A stretch of 64,000 nt of DNA, taken from positions 1-64,000 of the forward strand of contig JADFXG010000008.1 of the NCBI GenBank assembly GCA_015233895.1, in the 5' to 3' direction. The stretch is from Nitrospirota bacterium. Lineage in GTDB: Bacteria > Nitrospirota > Thermodesulfovibrionia > Thermodesulfovibrionales > Magnetobacteriaceae. Under the pieces are notes generated by a model, which did not search any database, had not been told where the DNA came from, and saw nothing but the letters and a program-made list of their open reading frames with translations. Positions 8,356 through 17,114 of this stretch are shown here, piece by piece. The position numbers were made by a program, and so were the translations under genes. How positions within the stretch are numbered: the first letter of the stretch is position 1; every line of letters starts with the position of its first letter.

Positions 8356-10521
8356 TTACGCACTCAGCGCAGTTTCATACGAGCTGGATTCAATTTTTTC
8401 CACAACGCTGACAAGTTTTGGAATATCCATTATTAATGCAACAGTGCCATCGCCTAAAATTGTAGCGCCTGATATTCCCTCCACATCCCTGTAAATCCGG
8501 CCAAGAGTCTTTATAACCGTCTGGTGTTCACCTATTACGTAGTCAACAACAAATCCAACCCTCTTGTCCTCAACCTCGGTAACCACAATTTGCTCAACCT
8601 CCGGCCTGGGACCATCCACCAAAAAGTGCTCTCTTACCACTATGTAGGGTACAATGGCGCCTCTTACATTAGAAATGTGCCTGTTGTGCATTCTCGCAAT
8701 GTCTTCTTTTGTTAACTCTACGCACTCTTGTACCACAGAAAGCGGAATAACAAAGAAATCATCTGCAACCTTTACCAAAAGTCCGTCTATTATGGCAAGC
8801 GTCAGTGGCAGCTTTAACGTTATTGTTGTTCCAACTCCAAGTGTGCTCTTTATATCAACAGTGCCCCGAAGTGCCTCAATATTTCGCTTCACTACGTCCA
8901 TACCCACACCGCGCCCGGATACGCTTGTCAGCTTCTGTGCGGTTGAAAACCCTGGCGCAAATATTAACGAAAATATCTCCTTTTCACTTAGCTCAGCATC
9001 CGGCTGGATAATGCCCTTTTCCACGGCTTTTGCAAACAACACGTCCTTATCAAGCCCTTTGCCGTCATCCTGTATCTGAATCAACACGTTAGCGCCGGAG
9101 TGCCCGGCTGTCAAATGCACTGTCCCATATCTGCTCTTTCCGGCAGCAACTCTGACATCCGGCTGCTCTATGCCGTGATCCACACTGTTTCTTATAATAT
9201 GTACTAGCGGATCATTGAGCTTCTCTATCACAGTCTTATCCAGTTCCGTATCAGCCCCGTCTGTGGTCAGGTTGACCTCTTTGCCAAGGTCTGCCGACAA
9301 GTCCCTGAGCAGTCTTTTAAACTTACTGAATGTCGAGCCTATCGGAAGCATTCTTATACTCATTGTATTGTCTCTCAGTTCCCACGTAAGCCGTTCTACC
9401 TCTTCTGAAATAGACATGAGCACGCCGTCACTGAAATCCGTAACTGTCTGGCTTAAACGAGCTTGCACTGTAACAAGCTCCCCTACCAAATCCACAAGTT
9501 TATCCAGTTTTTCCGAGGGAACCCTGATTGAAGCAGCGTCTGTCTTTTGTTTCTGTTCTTTTACCTCCTTAATGTGTTTTTGTTCGGCAAGAGCAGATGT
9601 TACATGTGACTCATCAGTAATCCCAAGCTCTACTAAGATCTGTCCTACCTTCTTTTGCTTACCCAAAACACCCTTAAGGTCATCCAGACGGACATCTCCC
9701 CTGGAAAGCAGTATCTCACCAAGTTTCAGATGCCGCTCATCCTCGTCAAATACTCCGCCCTCATCTATTGTCTCTATTTTTACCTCACATAAGTCCTCTA
9801 CAAAAATAAATACATCTTTTATAGCATCAATTCCCTTATCGGTTGTAATTACAATATCCCAGTAGGTAAGACACGTCTCAGGGTCAAAGTCCTCCAAAGT
9901 CGGAATGGCATCGGTTTGGGCTACAATGGTAGCCTTGCCGACCTCCCTGAGTTCATTCAGCAGCAGGATGGGATTTGTGCCGGTAGCAAACAACTCCGGT
10001 GCCGGACGAAATCTCACCCGGTATGTGACAATGGATACGCGCCCTATTGGTGCCTCCTTCTGCGCGGTAGTGCTTGTATCGGTAGCGGTTACACTTTCAG
10101 CGCTGGCAACCTCTTTTTCATCACTGTCTTTGGCCATGACGAGCTTAAAGCCGGATATGATTTCTTTTGATCTGGCCTCATCAACCTGAGGCCCTCCCTG
10201 AGAGGCCTCTATCATTGTTCTGATTTGGTCTCTTGCCATAAGGGTTAGATTAATCAGATTCGTAGTTACCGGTATCTCACCGTTTCTAACCATGTCAAAA
10301 GTTGTTTCCACCTCGTGGGTAAATTTAGCGATATCGTCATAGCCAAACATGGCGCCAGAGCCTTTTATCGTGTGCATTGCTCTAAAGACGCGTCCCACAA
10401 GCTCAGTATCAGCCGGGTTTTCCTCAAGCTCAAGCAATGCAGACTCAAGCTCGGTTAAGAGCTCCTGAGCCTCCTCTATAAATATCTCCCGTCCCTTATC
10501 TAATCCCTCATCGCTGCTCAT
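8356..10521 (-). CDS. cheA: chemotaxis histidine kinase CheA
   Basis: 721 aa. The N-terminal HPt domain has the phospho-accepting His in MHTIKGSGAMFG near residue 50. A variable middle region (170-340) includes a regulator-binding-like part and a KVGQILVELG linker. The dimerisation helix pair starts at RVPSEKLDKLVDLVGELV, then come the HATPase (N box in HIIRNSVDHGIE; GRGVGMDVVK) and a C-terminal CheW-like domain. It phosphorylates CheY in response to the MCP-like partner. The start overlaps the cheY stop by 4 bp. No CheW, CheR or CheB gene lies alongside, so it may serve a process other than flagellar taxis. Confidence 0.93.
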   Translation of the reverse strand: MSSDEGLDKGREIFIEEAQELLTELESALLELEENPADTELVGRVFRAMHTIKGSGAMFGYDDIAKFTHEVETTFDMVRNGEIPVTTNLINLTLMARDQIRTMIEASQGGPQVDEARSKEIISGFKLVMAKDSDEKEVASAESVTATDTSTTAQKEAPIGRVSIVTYRVRFRPAPELFATGTNPILLLNELREVGKATIVAQTDAIPTLEDFDPETCLTYWDIVITTDKGIDAIKDVFIFVEDLCEVKIETIDEGGVFDEDERHLKLGEILLSRGDVRLDDLKGVLGKQKKVGQILVELGITDESHVTSALAEQKHIKEVKEQKQKTDAASIRVPSEKLDKLVDLVGELVTVQARLSQTVTDFSDGVLMSISEEVERLTWELRDNTMSIRMLPIGSTFSKFKRLLRDLSADLGKEVNLTTDGADTELDKTVIEKLNDPLVHIIRNSVDHGIEQPDVRVAAGKSRYGTVHLTAGHSGANVLIQIQDDGKGLDKDVLFAKAVEKGIIQPDAELSEKEIFSLIFAPGFSTAQKLTSVSGRGVGMDVVKRNIEALRGTVDIKSTLGVGTTITLKLPLTLAIIDGLLVKVADDFFVIPLSVVQECVELTKEDIARMHNRHISNVRGAIVPYIVVREHFLVDGPRPEVEQIVVTEVEDKRVGFVVDYVIGEHQTVIKTLGRIYRDVEGISGATILGDGTVALIMDIPKLVSVVEKIESSSYETALSA

Positions 10522-10883
10522 CCAAGCACCTTCTTAACAACTCCTAACAGTTGATCAGGTTTAAACGGTTTCACTATCCAGCCGGTAGCACCTGCCGATT
10601 TACCCTCCTGCTTTCGTGTATCCTGAGACTCTGTCGTAAGCATTATGATAGGGATAAACTTAAAGTCGGGAAGCGCTCTTATTGCCCTTATCAGACCGAT
10701 GCCGTCCAGGTTTGGCATGTTAAGGTCGGTAATCACCATATTTACCGGTGCTCCCGTTATCTTAGTGAGAGCATCCTTACCGTCCACCGCCTCTACAACC
10801 GTATATCCGGCGCCTTTTAAAGTGAAGCTCACCATCTGCCTGACGCTCGCAGAGTCATCCACTGTCATTATTGTTTTACTCAT
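10518..10883 (-). CDS. cheY: CheY-like single-domain response regulator
   Basis: 121 aa from the ATG at 10883, chosen because a GGAGG site lies 8 bases upstream; an in-frame ATG 12 codons earlier has none. It is a receiver domain only: acidic pair D9-D10, phospho-acceptor D53 in MVITDLNMPNLDG, and the conserved Lys in IVKPF near 103. It is translationally coupled to cheA through a 4-bp overlap and is presumably its phosphorylation target. Confidence 0.92.
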   Translation of the reverse strand: MSKTIMTVDDSASVRQMVSFTLKGAGYTVVEAVDGKDALTKITGAPVNMVITDLNMPNLDGIGLIRAIRALPDFKFIPIIMLTTESQDTRKQEGKSAGATGWIVKPFKPDQLLGVVKKVLG

Positions 10884-10928
10884 ATTTAAGCCTCCACGCC
10901 TATTTTTCTGACAAAGCAATGCACCATG

Positions 10929-11207
10929 TCAATGTGCAAAACCAGACTCATCGGCCAGCTCTTGATACCGCTTAGGCACATTTTCAAGTGTCAGTGTTTT
11001 TTCCCTTATTTCACACGATTTTTGGGCTGCTCGCAACAGTTGCAAAAACGAGAAATCCACATCAGCCACCCTGCTTAAATTCAGTGTTACTGCGCTTGCT
11101 TTATTTATCGCATTAAGCAGTGCATCCTTTACATCTTTAATGTTTTGTAAAGTTAAATCGCCTTCTAAAGCCAGCTCACCGCTTTTGTCCAACTTATGAG
11201 AAAACAT
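10929..11207 (-). CDS. STAS-domain protein
   Basis: 92 aa forming one STAS (anti-sigma-antagonist-like) domain. The characteristic loop after the second strand reads LNLSRVADVDFSFLQLL, with Ser53 in the position phosphorylated in SpoIIAA-type proteins. STAS proteins of this kind recur in cheA/cheY/MCP clusters and probably act as a protein-protein switch in the signalling complex. It lies between the MCP-like gene and cheY in the same direction. Confidence 0.8.
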   Translation of the reverse strand: MFSHKLDKSGELALEGDLTLQNIKDVKDALLNAINKASAVTLNLSRVADVDFSFLQLLRAAQKSCEIREKTLTLENVPKRYQELADESGFAH

Positions 11208-11265
11208 AATTGCACCACCTTTTTACCTGAGAATGTGAAAGTATAACAAATCATTATTTGTAAAG

Positions 11266-13071
11266 TCAAAAAAGTTCAATATTATCACCAAGGTCATCTT
11301 CTTTTTGAGAATCTGAGCCGGCGGCACTTTCCTCACCCCATAAAAGCGCATCAGCCCCCTCCTCATCTTGTCCCAACGTGTCTTTATGAATCAACCGTTC
11401 CGAGTCCATGGTGTAGCGCTGAAGCATGTCGTTTAAATCAGGGGTATAATCAATATGATCGTAAATATGATCAGGGATTTTCTCTCTAACCTCATTAAGC
11501 ACACTCTCTATTTCAGCGGCAACAGCGGTTAATTTGTCTCGTATTATTTTGTCAAAATTAATACTTGAGATTACGTGTGCTATTTCTGTTTCTAAGTTCT
11601 TTGCACTATGAGAAATTCCGCTCATTGCCGTCATGAGTTCCTTATCGCCTTCAAGAAGTTTTTCAAGCGCCTTATTGGTCTCCCTTGTAATCATCTCAGA
11701 TGAGCTTACCTGTTGCTTAAGTCTGATGTTAAGGGATTTTGTAAAGTCTGCCGATGTAACTAAAACATCGTTTATTATTTTTGCCCCTTCATCTATCCTG
11801 TTCTGAGCGCTTTTTGATTGCTTACTGATTTCCTCTGCTAACACCCCCAGTCCATGTCCGGCTGAGCCTGTGCGGGCCACCTTGATTATGGAGTTGAGGG
11901 CTAACAAGTTCATATTGTCGCTGATGGTTCGTATATTGGTAACCTGGACTGTCATCCCATCAAGCTTGGATGAGGTTCCGGTTATGTTGTTTATCATTGA
12001 AGTTGTAGTGTAATTCACAGTGGTAAGCACATCTAAGAGCGCCTCAAGCACATGGCCCATTCGCTTTATCCTGTCTTTACCAGACTGCTCCTCATCCAAA
12101 ATGGTAGTGGCATCCTCGGCCTGCGCCCCCTGAAGCTCAGACACTTTAGACAAAGAGGAGGAAATCTTATGTGCTGCTTTTTCGGTCTCTGAAAGCACAA
12201 ACTGTAACTGCGAAATCTGGATCTTCAGAGCATCGTGCATCCATCGAATCAGGGTATATTTCCCCTTTTCGTCCAAATTGTAAAAGTCTGTCATTTTAGC
12301 ATTTATTTCGTGCATGACCTCAGCCACATGCTCCATCTGCTGCCGTGTTATATCGTGAAACTGGATAGCCGTTACAACCTCACCCAGTTCTGGCGATATT
12401 TTGTATGCCCGGTGGCTTATTCGTTCGCAAAGCCATTTGGCCTGATCTGCCATAGCGTGGATTTTTTCAAGTATTCCTTTAATACGGCCTTTGGCGCTGG
12501 CAAGCTCATGCTCATACAGACTGACGAAGGGGGCCCTGAGGTTGTTTATCGCATCAATTGCCGTGTTTGCCTCCTTTATGCTTAACACCATGTCAGCAGT
12601 GCCTTTAATTATCTGCCGGGCAAGGCTGTCAACGACATCGGTGGTTACATTAAAGTCAGCATTACCGGCCCTTGCAGACTCTATACGCATCAGTGTCCCT
12701 ATTATTGATATGGTGCGTGATAATTTTTTAAGAAACTCCTCAAGCTGCAGGATGTTATTAAGGTTCCCTAGTATATCGGTTATGCCCCTTGAGCCTTTAA
12801 CAACTATATCAGCCGTTTTTTCTATTTCATTATAAACCTTTTCAAACAGCTCTCCTATCATAACGACATTAAATGCCTCACCGCTTTCCAAAGCCTGAAC
12901 CAATGTGGCGGCGTGGGAGGCATTTTCAATGCAGGTAAAAGAGAAATTCTGTAAATTAGCCCCGAGCTCAAGAAATTCATTTTCAGTTTCTTTGGATACG
13001 TCAAACAAAACGGCTGCAGCGGCGTCTAAACGCGACGCCCATAAGCTGTTTAACACTAAATCTTCGCTCAC
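11266..13071 (-). CDS. soluble methyl-accepting chemotaxis-like protein
   Basis: 601 aa with no convincing membrane segment, so probably cytoplasmic. Long helical coiled-coil stretches cover 130-550. A divergent MCP hairpin tip reads NLLALNSIIKVARTGSAGHGLGVLAEE near residue 395, where the usual text is NLLALNAAIEAARAGE. A further region (210-270) resembles CheZ/phosphatase-like helices (ITRQQMEHVAEVMHE). The C-terminus is acidic. The GTG at 13071 overlaps its AGGAG site, so a slightly later GTG start (six codons in) is possible. It probably forms the input of the CheA-CheY-STAS system. Confidence 0.75.
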   Translation of the reverse strand: MSEDLVLNSLWASRLDAAAAVLFDVSKETENEFLELGANLQNFSFTCIENASHAATLVQALESGEAFNVVMIGELFEKVYNEIEKTADIVVKGSRGITDILGNLNNILQLEEFLKKLSRTISIIGTLMRIESARAGNADFNVTTDVVDSLARQIIKGTADMVLSIKEANTAIDAINNLRAPFVSLYEHELASAKGRIKGILEKIHAMADQAKWLCERISHRAYKISPELGEVVTAIQFHDITRQQMEHVAEVMHEINAKMTDFYNLDEKGKYTLIRWMHDALKIQISQLQFVLSETEKAAHKISSSLSKVSELQGAQAEDATTILDEEQSGKDRIKRMGHVLEALLDVLTTVNYTTTSMINNITGTSSKLDGMTVQVTNIRTISDNMNLLALNSIIKVARTGSAGHGLGVLAEEISKQSKSAQNRIDEGAKIINDVLVTSADFTKSLNIRLKQQVSSSEMITRETNKALEKLLEGDKELMTAMSGISHSAKNLETEIAHVISSINFDKIIRDKLTAVAAEIESVLNEVREKIPDHIYDHIDYTPDLNDMLQRYTMDSERLIHKDTLGQDEEGADALLWGEESAAGSDSQKEDDLGDNIELF

Positions 13072-13174
13072 TCCTGTGCCGTTTTTCCCTTTTTTTGCAG
13101 AATCATGAAACAGAATTGCAGGACTTATCGGTTAACAAAAATCCGTTAAGGTTAATTAAAATCACTTTGAAAGG

Positions 13175-13465
13175 CTATATCTCGCCTTTTTTGATTTTCT
13201 GGTAAAAAGTGCACTCCTTGCAGCTTTTCAACTGTTTAGCCCTTTCACATTCAGGCTCAGAACCGCTAAGAGTCCCTACGACAAGCCAGCACCTTCTACC
13301 CGCTGATTTTGTAAAAGCAGAACACTTTCTGCTTTTTTCCACTCCACAGTCATAGTACTCCCAGCAATTTTTTCTTTCTGCTCTTACCTCGTCAAATTCC
13401 TCAAGCGCCTTAGAGAAGGCCTCAAAAGCTGCAGCCGCCGTCAAAGGAACCTTTTTTACGGACAT
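13175..13465 (-). CDS. two-CW-domain cysteine-rich protein
   Basis: 96 aa. The C-terminal two thirds carry the two-CW pattern: NCWEYYDCG, later CWLVVGTLSG, and a Cys-rich tail CKECTFY. Eight cysteines in all suggest a metal or redox site. The same domain occurs next to or fused to chemotaxis receptors and histidine kinases, which fits its place at the head of this signalling operon. The exact ligand is unknown. A TTGACA-type promoter lies about 80 bases upstream. Confidence 0.7.
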   Translation of the reverse strand: MSVKKVPLTAAAAFEAFSKALEEFDEVRAERKNCWEYYDCGVEKSRKCSAFTKSAGRRCWLVVGTLSGSEPECERAKQLKSCKECTFYQKIKKGEI

Positions 13466-13543
13466 AACGCTACTCTGTTATAAACACAAAACGCTGTCAA
13501 AACAGACCCTCCATAACATAACTTTAATTACATCCTGTTAGTT

Positions 13544-13573
13544 ACGCTATCAATATTAAAGGCATTTTGTCAA
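13544..13573 (-). promoter_or_regulatory. candidate promoter of the chemotaxis-like operon
   Basis: On the minus strand a perfect -35 TTGACA (13573-13568) is followed after 18 bases by TAGCGT (13549-13544). The same architecture, TTGACA then TAGCTT, precedes the ATP synthase operon. It lies about 80 bases upstream of the two-CW gene. Confidence 0.45.
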
Positions 13574-13665
13574 GCTATTTTTATAGTTTTCCATGTAAAT
13601 CCATCATTAAAATGATTAAAGCGATTTATTCTGGTTCTATTTTACTAGCAAAGGGGCAGTTTTGA

Positions 13666-13704
13666 AACAAAAAAGGCACCGCCGCATCAACAAGCAGTGC
13701 CTTT
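13666..13704 (-). terminator. intrinsic terminator of the phosphofructokinase gene
   Basis: On the minus strand an AAAGGCAC...GTGCCTTT stem (13704-13697 with 13679-13672) is followed directly by a T-rich tail. It lies 36 bases after the stop codon and is a classical Rho-independent terminator. Confidence 0.8.
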
Positions 13705-13739
13705 CCATTAAGTGAGTATTATGTATAGTCTTACTTTAT

Positions 13740-14945
13740 TTATTTAAGATCTGGCTGACCGATTTCTTTAAGCAGATTAGTAAACCAGCCTAATTTTGCA
13801 TTAAACGGTTTGCCGCCTTTAATGCGTGTAAACTCAATGCAGCGCAGCACTCCCTTTTTCTCCTCGTCGTGGCCGATAATCCCCGGGATGCCCTTTCCAG
13901 CCATCTCTACGGCAAGGTCAGTCATGGCTTTAATCAGCATCAGGTCTTGTAGGATTGGACGTGCTGCTCTTGCATAGTAGCCGCTTTTTTGCACAAGGGT
14001 TTTACCGGCATTTGCCTTAGATAGCAATGAGTCGGCGTGCCATTGGCCTACATTTACTTTATCAAGTTTAACATGGCCAAATGCATCCCGCGGTACCTCA
14101 AGTCCTTTTGACTCAAGCTCCTTAACTATACCAAGAGCCCCTGCCCCCTCTGAGATAAATATGTTGGCACAGTCGTTGTCAGTGAGTTTTTTATCTATAT
14201 AAGCGGCCAGTTTATCAATGTCGTATTCCACCTCTGGGATTAAAACGGCATCAACGTCGTATCTTTCTTTTGAAAGCCCAAAAGAATCCATATAATCCAG
14301 ATGCTTTAGTTTTTCGTGGTATACCTCGGCTGTCTTAGCTGTCAGGTATCCGCAGTTACGCCCCATAACCTCGTGCACGATGAGCATACGGGGGTTTGCC
14401 GATGACTCTGCTGCAACGTTTAGAAAGAAATTAGCGCCATGCTCGGCTGCGGTGTAAGCGCCCAGAGTTTGAACTATTGGCACGATGTCGTTATCAACAG
14501 TTTTGGGGAGACCGATTACAGTAAGCTCATAGCCGTTGTCATGAAGGTACTTTGCCAAATCAGCAGCGGTTAAACTTGTATCGTCACCGCCTATTGTGTG
14601 CAACACCTCGATGCCAAGCTCTTTAAGGTTTTCTGCCGCTACCTTAAGAGGATCCTGTCCTTCTTTGACAAGCCCTTTCTTTACACAATCTTTTACATTT
14701 GTGAGTTTTACCCGGCTGTTACCCAGCGGACTGCCGCCAAACTCATAAAACACATGCGCCTTTTCCCGCACCTTCTTATTTACGGTCATAAAGTTTTTTC
14801 TTAAAAGTCCGTCATAGCCGTTGGTAAATCCTATAATTTCCGTTTTTGGGGAAATCTCCGTATAACGCTGTATGAGACCTCCCACGGCTGCGCTTAAGCA
14901 AGGGGCAAGCCCGCCTGCCGTCAGCATTGCTACTTTTTTAGGCAT
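13740..14945 (-). CDS. pfp: PPi-type 6-phosphofructokinase
   Basis: 401 aa from the ATG at 14945, favoured because AGGAGG lies 6 bases upstream; the ATG two codons earlier touches the Shine-Dalgarno. The phosphate-donor loop reads GGDDT, with Asp at the position that is Gly in ATP-PFKs. With PKTVDND and the roughly 400-aa length this points to the pyrophosphate-using, reversible enzyme. It phosphorylates fructose 6-phosphate, or dephosphorylates the bisphosphate in gluconeogenesis. It is monocistronic with its own terminator. PPi specificity is inferred from the Asp. Confidence 0.87.
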   Translation of the reverse strand: MPKKVAMLTAGGLAPCLSAAVGGLIQRYTEISPKTEIIGFTNGYDGLLRKNFMTVNKKVREKAHVFYEFGGSPLGNSRVKLTNVKDCVKKGLVKEGQDPLKVAAENLKELGIEVLHTIGGDDTSLTAADLAKYLHDNGYELTVIGLPKTVDNDIVPIVQTLGAYTAAEHGANFFLNVAAESSANPRMLIVHEVMGRNCGYLTAKTAEVYHEKLKHLDYMDSFGLSKERYDVDAVLIPEVEYDIDKLAAYIDKKLTDNDCANIFISEGAGALGIVKELESKGLEVPRDAFGHVKLDKVNVGQWHADSLLSKANAGKTLVQKSGYYARAARPILQDLMLIKAMTDLAVEMAGKGIPGIIGHDEEKKGVLRCIEFTRIKGGKPFNAKLGWFTNLLKEIGQPDLK

Positions 14946-15160
14946 GTTCATCCTCCTTATTGGCTCTCTTTATGTGCTATCCCTTAACAGGGATTGATTT
15001 TCAATAATCAATATAAAAACAACGCCTAATTATACATGTTTTTTTTTATTTAGTAAAACATCTTAAACTTTCATTTTGAACGGTTTGGTCAAAGGTTGTT
15101 TCATACTCAAAGGCCGGATGTGTTGTACTTTTATCCAAGATAAAACAAAAACCTCTGCCA

Positions 15161-15421
15161 TTATCTATATACTTTACTTCTGTGCCTGATGGCAATTACA
15201 TCCAGTGCTGTATTGAAGTCGTCTATCGAATAGATAACCCTATAGTCTTCTATACGGATACGCCAAAGGTGATTGTTACCTTTTAGTTTGACGCAGCCTT
15301 TTGGCCGTGGTTCTTTTGCCAGCGACTCTATCTTAAGGAATATCCGTAAGACGAGTGGTTCGTCAAAAGATTCAAGTTCTTTACGGGCTGAGCGAGTAAG
15401 CGTAATAGAGTAATCACCCAA
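15161..15421 (-). CDS. RelE/ParE-family toxin
   Basis: 86 aa with the RelE/ParE fold signature: N-terminal SARKELESF, LKGNNHLWRIRIEDYRVIYSI in the middle and basic RHRSKVYR at the end. The conserved R residues of the WRIRIEDYRVIY segment and the C-terminal R/Y are consistent with an active mRNA-cleaving RelE toxin. It overlaps the upstream antitoxin gene by 8 bp, the standard TA arrangement. Confidence 0.87.
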   Translation of the reverse strand: MGDYSITLTRSARKELESFDEPLVLRIFLKIESLAKEPRPKGCVKLKGNNHLWRIRIEDYRVIYSIDDFNTALDVIAIRHRSKVYR

Positions 15422-15605
15422 GAAGTTTTCCTTTTTGTATCAGTTTCCTTTTAACCGTATCGAGGGATTCTCTCGGCTCATCCTTACGCTCAGACGCTGT
15501 GAGGCTGTCATAGAAGTCCTCCCACACATTGCCGTATTTTTTAAGGTCTATGACAACAGCTGTTCTATCACCATTGTCGTCCATCATGTACTGTATCCCT
15601 TTCAT
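15414..15605 (-). CDS. antitoxin of the RelE pair
   Basis: 63 aa, acidic, beginning MKGIQYMMDDNGDRTAVVIDLKKYGNVWEDFYD. This resembles the short Phd/RelB-like antitoxins that accompany RelE toxins. A short N-terminal DNA-binding-like part (1-30) is followed by a charged tail for toxin binding. It precedes the toxin gene by overlap, and an AGAAGAGGTG-like Shine-Dalgarno is present. TA antitoxins commonly autorepress, but no operator was identified here. Confidence 0.75.
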   Translation of the reverse strand: MKGIQYMMDDNGDRTAVVIDLKKYGNVWEDFYDSLTASERKDEPRESLDTVKRKLIQKGKLLG

Positions 15606-15745
15606 GTTACACCTCTTCTAATCTTTTCAATCCCGAACTCTAAAGCACCACATAAGGTATTATAGCAATCTCTTAATTAAAAAAAATCCATGGAAATTTC
15701 ATTTTGCCAAACATTCTCAAAGGCTGAAAGGCAGGTTAAAGAGTT

Positions 15746-17113
15746 CTACTCAACACTGTCTGATAGTTCGTATTTTTTTAGTTTTCGCCAAAGAGACACC
15801 CTGTCAAGGCCAAGAGCTTCCGCGGCTATGGTTTTGTTGCCGTTTAATTCTCTTAACACCCATTTAATGTAGGCCATTTCCTGTTCCTCAAGAGTGAGAA
15901 TTCGTCCCTGCTTTTTCCTGAAGGTTTTTATACTAAGCGAACGGATATCCTCCGGCAGATGATGTTCATCGAGGATATTTCCGTTTGCCATGATAACGCC
16001 GCGCTCTATAATGTTTTCAAGTTCCCTTACATTTCCAGGAAAATCGTAATCCATTAAGATATCCAGTGCCTCTTGTGAGATTTCCCTTATGTCCTTTTTA
16101 AACATGGATGCGTATTTCTTCAGGAAATAATAGCTAAGCAGCGGGATATCGTCTTTTCTTTCACTCAGGGGTGGTAAATGAAGAGTTACCACATTCAGGC
16201 GATAGTACAGGTCCTGGCGGAAATCCCCGCTTTTTATAGAATCGGCTAAATCTCTGTTTGTTGCCGCTATGAATCTTGCATTTATTGTAACCGGCTCGGT
16301 GCCGCCTATCCTTAAAATCTCCTTTTCCTGAATAGCCCTCAAGAGCTTTGCCTGCATAACAGGAGGCATCTCCGTGATTTCATCCAAAAACAGTGTCCCA
16401 TCCTCTGCTATTTCCATGAGCCCCTTTTTGACAGCAGTGGCTCCTGTAAATGCCCCTCTTTCGTGGCCAAAAAGTTCGTTTGCAAGCAGCTCTCCGGTAA
16501 GTGTGCTGCAATTGAGACCTACAAACGGTCCCGCACTTCTTGTGCTGTTTTTATGTATGAACCTTGCAAACAACTCCTTTCCTGTGCCGCTCTCCCCTAT
16601 TATCAAAACGTTACAGTCTGTTGGGGATACCCGATGAGCCGTACTTAACAGTTCCTCTATGCTCTTGCTTTGAGTTATTATCCGCCTTCTTCCTGTGATA
16701 TTTTCTATCTGCTCTTTCAAAGCCTTATTTTCTCTTTTAAGTAAAACCTTCTCCATCGCCTCTTTAACTACCTTTCGTACCTCATCCAGTCTGAATGGTT
16801 TTGCTATGTAGTAAAAAGCCCCCTCTTTTATTGTATTTACCGCCGACTCAAGGGTAGCATAACCGGTTATTATTATCACCTCGGTATCAGGATACTGTTC
16901 CTTACACCTTTTCAGTATCTGCATTCCATCTACAGATTCCATTTTTAAGTCTGTAAGGACAACATCGAAATCGTTCTCAGCTAAAAGCTTAAGTGCATGG
17001 GAGCCGCTTTGGGTACTCATCACATCATACGATTCCTTTTTCATTACGTGTTTAAGGTTTTCCATTGCTATTTTTTCATCATCTACAATTAGTATTTTCC
17101 GGATACGTTCCAT
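15746..17113 (-). CDS. sigma-54-dependent response regulator (NtrC family)
   Basis: 455 aa: receiver (1-120, D11-D12 and phospho-acceptor D55), AAA+ domain with GESGTGKE near 172 and the sigma-54 contact loop GAFTGA near 214, and a Fis-type helix-turn-helix at the C-terminus (GNKTIAAEALGLDRVSLWRKLKKY). It activates RNA polymerase-sigma54. The gene follows the histidine kinase by 1 base. The palindromes upstream of the divergent USP gene at 18672-18762 are its likely binding sites. Confidence 0.92.
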   Translation of the reverse strand: MERIRKILIVDDEKIAMENLKHVMKKESYDVMSTQSGSHALKLLAENDFDVVLTDLKMESVDGMQILKRCKEQYPDTEVIIITGYATLESAVNTIKEGAFYYIAKPFRLDEVRKVVKEAMEKVLLKRENKALKEQIENITGRRRIITQSKSIEELLSTAHRVSPTDCNVLIIGESGTGKELFARFIHKNSTRSAGPFVGLNCSTLTGELLANELFGHERGAFTGATAVKKGLMEIAEDGTLFLDEITEMPPVMQAKLLRAIQEKEILRIGGTEPVTINARFIAATNRDLADSIKSGDFRQDLYYRLNVVTLHLPPLSERKDDIPLLSYYFLKKYASMFKKDIREISQEALDILMDYDFPGNVRELENIIERGVIMANGNILDEHHLPEDIRSLSIKTFRKKQGRILTLEEQEMAYIKWVLRELNGNKTIAAEALGLDRVSLWRKLKKYELSDSVE

Positions 17114-17114
17114 G

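Noticed and set aside
9215-9865. Long plus-strand open frame (216 codons) inside cheA
   Set aside because: Antisense to a clearly conserved CheA region, Ser-rich and without a recognisable protein pattern; a codon-bias shadow.
13466-13660. Possible small gene or ncRNA between pfp and the two-CW gene
   Set aside because: Only a promoter-like pair is visible; no conserved structure or coding pattern.
14980-15013. Two small hairpins in the pfp leader as a riboswitch
   Set aside because: Short stems (5-7 bp) and no match to a known riboswitch core; not strong enough to call.
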